DNA of 29,062 nt from a virus, in IMG/VR virus record IMGVR_UViG_3300031963_000697, positions 1-29,062 of that record; one strand, 5' to 3'. Positions 26,520 through 29,062 of this stretch are shown here, one piece after another (position 1 is the first letter of the stretch; every line of letters starts with the position of its first letter). The position numbers and the translations under genes are program-made. Under the pieces are notes generated by a model. It searched no databases and was not told where the DNA came from. It saw only the letters and a program-made list of their open reading frames with translations.

Positions 26520-27570
26520 ATGGCCGTCTCCCTGATGTCGAAATCATGGCCTGATCATCGCAATCGAAGCACAAACCCTCATTGGCAAGGTTCAACTGTT
26601 CAGCCCAATTGTTAAGGGCTTCTTTATAACCGTCCTCAAAGGACACATAAGCCCGTTCAGTCAATTCCCGATTCGATTGGGTGAAATAGTTCACCCTTTG
26701 TGATCCCAGTTTAAACCGGAGGATTGAGGCCGATAATAGATTGCCCCATGCTTCAGTCAAGAACTCACGCTGACCGCAGATAAAGGCATCCAGAGAGCAG
26801 AGCAGTTCAGCATCCCAGTAGATGGCTGACTGACTCCAGTCGTTATTCCAGTCTTGCCCTAAACCGTAGTTCAATGGGGCCGTGACCGGGAAGATATTGA
26901 AACCGGAAGTATTCAACCATGAATAGTAACGAGATGCACATTGGGCATCCATCCCCTGCCAGTTCCAAGAACCATTATCAATGAATTGACCCGTCAAGGT
27001 TGGGAGGTTTGTGCAATCAACTAGCATGGCAATGTTGATTTTGTCGAAGACCAGATTGAAGGTTTGGTTTATAGTGATGAAGTTCGCCCCTGGTTGAACC
27101 GTCACCGTCTTTTGATAAAGCACCGTTCCGTCTTGACATTGAAAGAACTTGATCACCACATTATCAACGGCCACATTGCCGGAATTGTAGATGTATGCTT
27201 TCTTCACTCTCAAGGCGGCATACTTCGATCCGGCAATTGATGTGAATACACCTTTGTAAATCGCTTCTGCCGGAACCGGATTGATTTGTTGCCATTGTTG
27301 AACAAACAACTTGGAAGTCTGGAATAGAACCTGATCCAATCGGGCAGACGCAAAGTCCTTCAATGCCTTTTGAACACCCGTCTTCAGTTGCAGATAAGCC
27401 GTCTGTTGAACATCATTCCAGACTTGGGCAAAGGTCACTTGATCAGACGATGCAACCTTGTCAAGTAGTTCCGTACTCATTCCCGGATACTGATTGATGT
27501 ACACCCCTGATTCTGGTTCAACAGTCGAGCAACCCCGTAATCCGATGAAGTCTTGAAGGCAAATGTTCAT
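26518..27570 (-). CDS. Hypothetical virion structural protein (350 aa)
   Basis: The first 130 residues are mainly helical (DQVTFAQVWNDVQQTAYLQL, KALKDFASARLDQVLFQTSK). A beta-rich middle follows (AYIYNSGNVAVDNVVIKFFQ, TVTVQPGANFITINQTF), then a Trp/Tyr-rich region and a final helix with two Cys pairs (LCFDCDD). It lies downstream of the minor head protein on the same strand, 30 bases apart. Long structural proteins with this mixed layout are found in Bacteroidetes phage head-tail regions, but I do not recognise a named family. A head completion or tail-connector role is inference. Confidence 0.68.
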   Translation of the reverse strand: MNICLQDFIGLRGCSTVEPESGVYINQYPGMSTELLDKVASSDQVTFAQVWNDVQQTAYLQLKTGVQKALKDFASARLDQVLFQTSKLFVQQWQQINPVPAEAIYKGVFTSIAGSKYAALRVKKAYIYNSGNVAVDNVVIKFFQCQDGTVLYQKTVTVQPGANFITINQTFNLVFDKINIAMLVDCTNLPTLTGQFIDNGSWNWQGMDAQCASRYYSWLNTSGFNIFPVTAPLNYGLGQDWNNDWSQSAIYWDAELLCSLDAFICGQREFLTEAWGNLLSASILRFKLGSQRVNYFTQSNRELTERAYVSFEDGYKEALNNWAEQLNLANEGLCFDCDDQAMISTSGRRP

Positions 27571-27599
27571 GGCTTAATTTTTTTGTAAAAATAGGTGAA

Positions 27600-28469
27600 T
27601 TACTTCAATCCGGTTAGCCCTCTTTGTTCAGCTACCCGATATTGAGTTTTAGTAATCGGAAAATAGTCGTGGCGGCAGTTGTAACCCCCTAATAATGAGA
27701 AGATTGTGGATTTTGTAGTGCCTTTCGAACGTCCATCCCAATTTCCAAGATTGGCCCAGTTTTCCACTTCCGATTTCTTGAAGTAACGACCTGCACGGGC
27801 CTTGCAAAAAGAACGTGAATCCCCGATGAGCGTACCACTATAATACCCGTACTGCAAATTTAAGTCCTCTGCAATTGTCTGGTTGTATTGCCGTGAAAAG
27901 GCCATGATACTGTCGTTGGTCGTTTGTGAAACATATCTATTCAGATACGCCTTCTCTGTTTCAGTTCCTTCAATAAACTGCCTCATTGTTTTTTGCAATA
28001 GGGTTTTATTGGTCGTTCCGCTTGCATTGGCTAACAAGGTCTCTTGTATGGCATTCGCAAAGTTATTCCTGATGCCAGACCCCAAAAGCATATCCTTTGT
28101 GATTTCAACATTGGCTTTGAGGATTTCCTGATACAACACCTCTTTCGCATTAAACCCGTCAATCAGTTCCGAAAAGTAAAGGTCAGACAGCTTCTTCAAA
28201 TCCTTGAATCCATCCAGAACCCGACCAACCTCTCTGACATATTCAGGATTGGTGACAATGACATTGGTCAATTGTGTTTTCAGGCCGATGATGGCCCTGA
28301 TATTTGCGGCCCGTTTCTTTGGGTCAAGTGGCAGATCGTTGGTTAGTTCAATAACCTGGTCGGACAAACCTTTGAAGATTTCCGGTAATCGGGAATTCAT
28401 GCCGTTCTCCAGTTCAGCCTGAAGAGTCTGAATCCTGCGGATTATCTCAAGTTGTTTGTCTGAAATCAT
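27600..28469 (-). CDS. Minor head protein, Mu F-like / head morphogenesis
   Basis: The 289-aa protein has a long helical N-terminal region. Its C-terminal module reads YYSGTLIGDSRSFCKARAGR, YFKKSEVENWA and a final GGYNCRHDYFPIT. This D.R..C..R.G..........NCRH pattern, with Cys and His pairs, is the signature of Mu F-like minor head proteins. These associate with the portal and help head assembly or DNA ejection. The start overlaps the upstream stop as TAATG. The location next to a portal-region protein agrees. Confidence 0.84.
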   Translation of the reverse strand: MISDKQLEIIRRIQTLQAELENGMNSRLPEIFKGLSDQVIELTNDLPLDPKKRAANIRAIIGLKTQLTNVIVTNPEYVREVGRVLDGFKDLKKLSDLYFSELIDGFNAKEVLYQEILKANVEITKDMLLGSGIRNNFANAIQETLLANASGTTNKTLLQKTMRQFIEGTETEKAYLNRYVSQTTNDSIMAFSRQYNQTIAEDLNLQYGYYSGTLIGDSRSFCKARAGRYFKKSEVENWANLGNWDGRSKGTTKSTIFSLLGGYNCRHDYFPITKTQYRVAEQRGLTGLK

Positions 28470-29062
28470 TACCCACCAATTGGCATAATCGGAATGATGC
28501 TTGCCTTGATTTCAGCAAGTTTGTCTTGTGCGAGTTTACGCACATCTTCACGTTGAATCTTACGATCCTTGTCCAACCACATCATATCAGCCTCTAACAA
28601 CTGATTCACAAAGGCCGGAAGGTAGGCTGATGTTACGTAATCCAACTCACTACAACCCATTGAATCTTTCAGGACTAACTTCTCCTCACTCGTCATGTAG
28701 GGCAGAGGGTCAATGATTGTCTTGGCTTTTAGCAACTTCAATTGATAGCTATTTTCACCAAATACTTTCTCGGTGTATTGCCTTGTCAATCCGTTTGTGA
28801 TAATCGGGTCAAAGCCTGATTTGATTGACTCAGATAGGTTAGCTGATAGCACCTCGGTGGTAATGATGTCATAGTCGGTCGGGATTACAACGGTCGGAAT
28901 GTTTGCCTTTATCTGGTCTTTGTTGATCAATCCGTTGTCAATCTCAGAGGCATAGCGTTGCAGGAATATCAATTCAGACATTTTTTCAATCAGGTAACCA
29001 AAATGAATCGCTACCTGAAAAAAGAACGTATTGATTTCCTTTCGGTCGTATTGTTTAGCGAT
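28469..29062 (-). CDS. Head/portal-region protein, 5' end beyond the window
   Basis: An ATG at 28981 would give a 170-aa protein, but the same frame stays open to the right edge. It encodes 27 further residues (IAKQYDRKEINTFFFQVAIH and on), while the other two frames have stops there. The gene is therefore probably longer, and what is seen is its C-terminal part. Features include IPTVVIPTDYDIITTEVLSA, then KAKTIIDPLPYMTSEEKLVL and a final IPIMPIGG. Its position just upstream of the Mu F-like gene is that of the portal protein in many phages, and this could be a portal C-terminus. That identification is tentative. Confidence 0.55.
   Translation of the reverse strand: MAKQYDRKEINTFFFQVAIHFGYLIEKMSELIFLQRYASEIDNGLINKDQIKANIPTVVIPTDYDIITTEVLSANLSESIKSGFDPIITNGLTRQYTEKVFGENSYQLKLLKAKTIIDPLPYMTSEEKLVLKDSMGCSELDYVTSAYLPAFVNQLLEADMMWLDKDRKIQREDVRKLAQDKLAEIKASIIPIMPIGG

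Noticed and set aside
1-29062. CRISPR arrays, tRNA genes, integrase or repressor
   Set aside because: No regularly spaced repeats of suitable length, no cloverleaf sequence noticed by eye, and no recombinase or lysogeny regulator among the products. tRNA absence should be taken as provisional.

Overview
The window is a dense 29 kb stretch of a tailed double-stranded DNA phage (Caudoviricetes) whose host is probably a member of the Bacteroidota. The phage assignment rests on a terminase pair, major capsid protein, scaffold-like protein, Mu F-like head protein, gp10-like neck protein, tape measure protein, DnaB helicase and endolysin. The host assignment rests on AT-rich leaders without Shine-Dalgarno sequences and on repeated promoter candidates of the Bacteroidetes form TTG-N19-TAnnTTTG, with five exact N19 spacings found by hand. 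No integrase, excisionase, repressor, tRNA or CRISPR array was seen, so lifestyle is undetermined.

Layout, left to right. 1-6.3 kb (minus): tape measure, small tail/membrane genes, terminase large and small subunits, and two tiny Lys-rich genes ending in an identical 30-bp repeat. 6.3-7.3 kb (minus): small hypothetical genes driven from a strong promoter near 7350. 7.47-8.7 kb (plus): lysis cassette of M15 peptidase, two small genes and a holin-like protein, closed by a terminator. 8.8-14.4 kb (minus): small early-type genes, DnaB helicase, a replication initiator carrying iteron-like repeats, and a VRR-NUC nuclease. A structured RNA candidate with its own promoter sits at 13.1 kb. 14.5-16.76 kb (plus): a small gene, an SSB-like protein, its partner gene and a NUMOD4/HNH homing endonuclease. 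16.8-21.1 kb (minus): capsid, scaffold-like protein, a GT25 glycosyltransferase and head-neck genes. 21.2-26.5 kb (plus): a tightly coupled cassette of glycosyltransferases and an FkbM methyltransferase, invaded by a second HNH gene. 26.5 kb to the end (minus): head proteins, with the last reading frame open at the window edge.

How it fits together. Initiator, DnaB and the SSB-like protein form a replication module that appears to use the host polymerase. Terminase, capsid, scaffold, head, neck and tape measure genes build the virion. The M15 peptidase, coiled-coil membrane protein and holin-like protein release it. At least six carbohydrate-active genes probably decorate the virion or alter host surface glycans.

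The most unusual observations are a kissing-loop or pseudoknot RNA at 13.1 kb, similarly folded leaders in front of both homing endonuclease genes, a possible -1 frameshift tail on the capsid protein encoding YSDG repeats, an 11-bp-phased iteron array inside the initiator gene, and an attC-like dyad at 9.3 kb. All structure calls were made by eye and were not computed.
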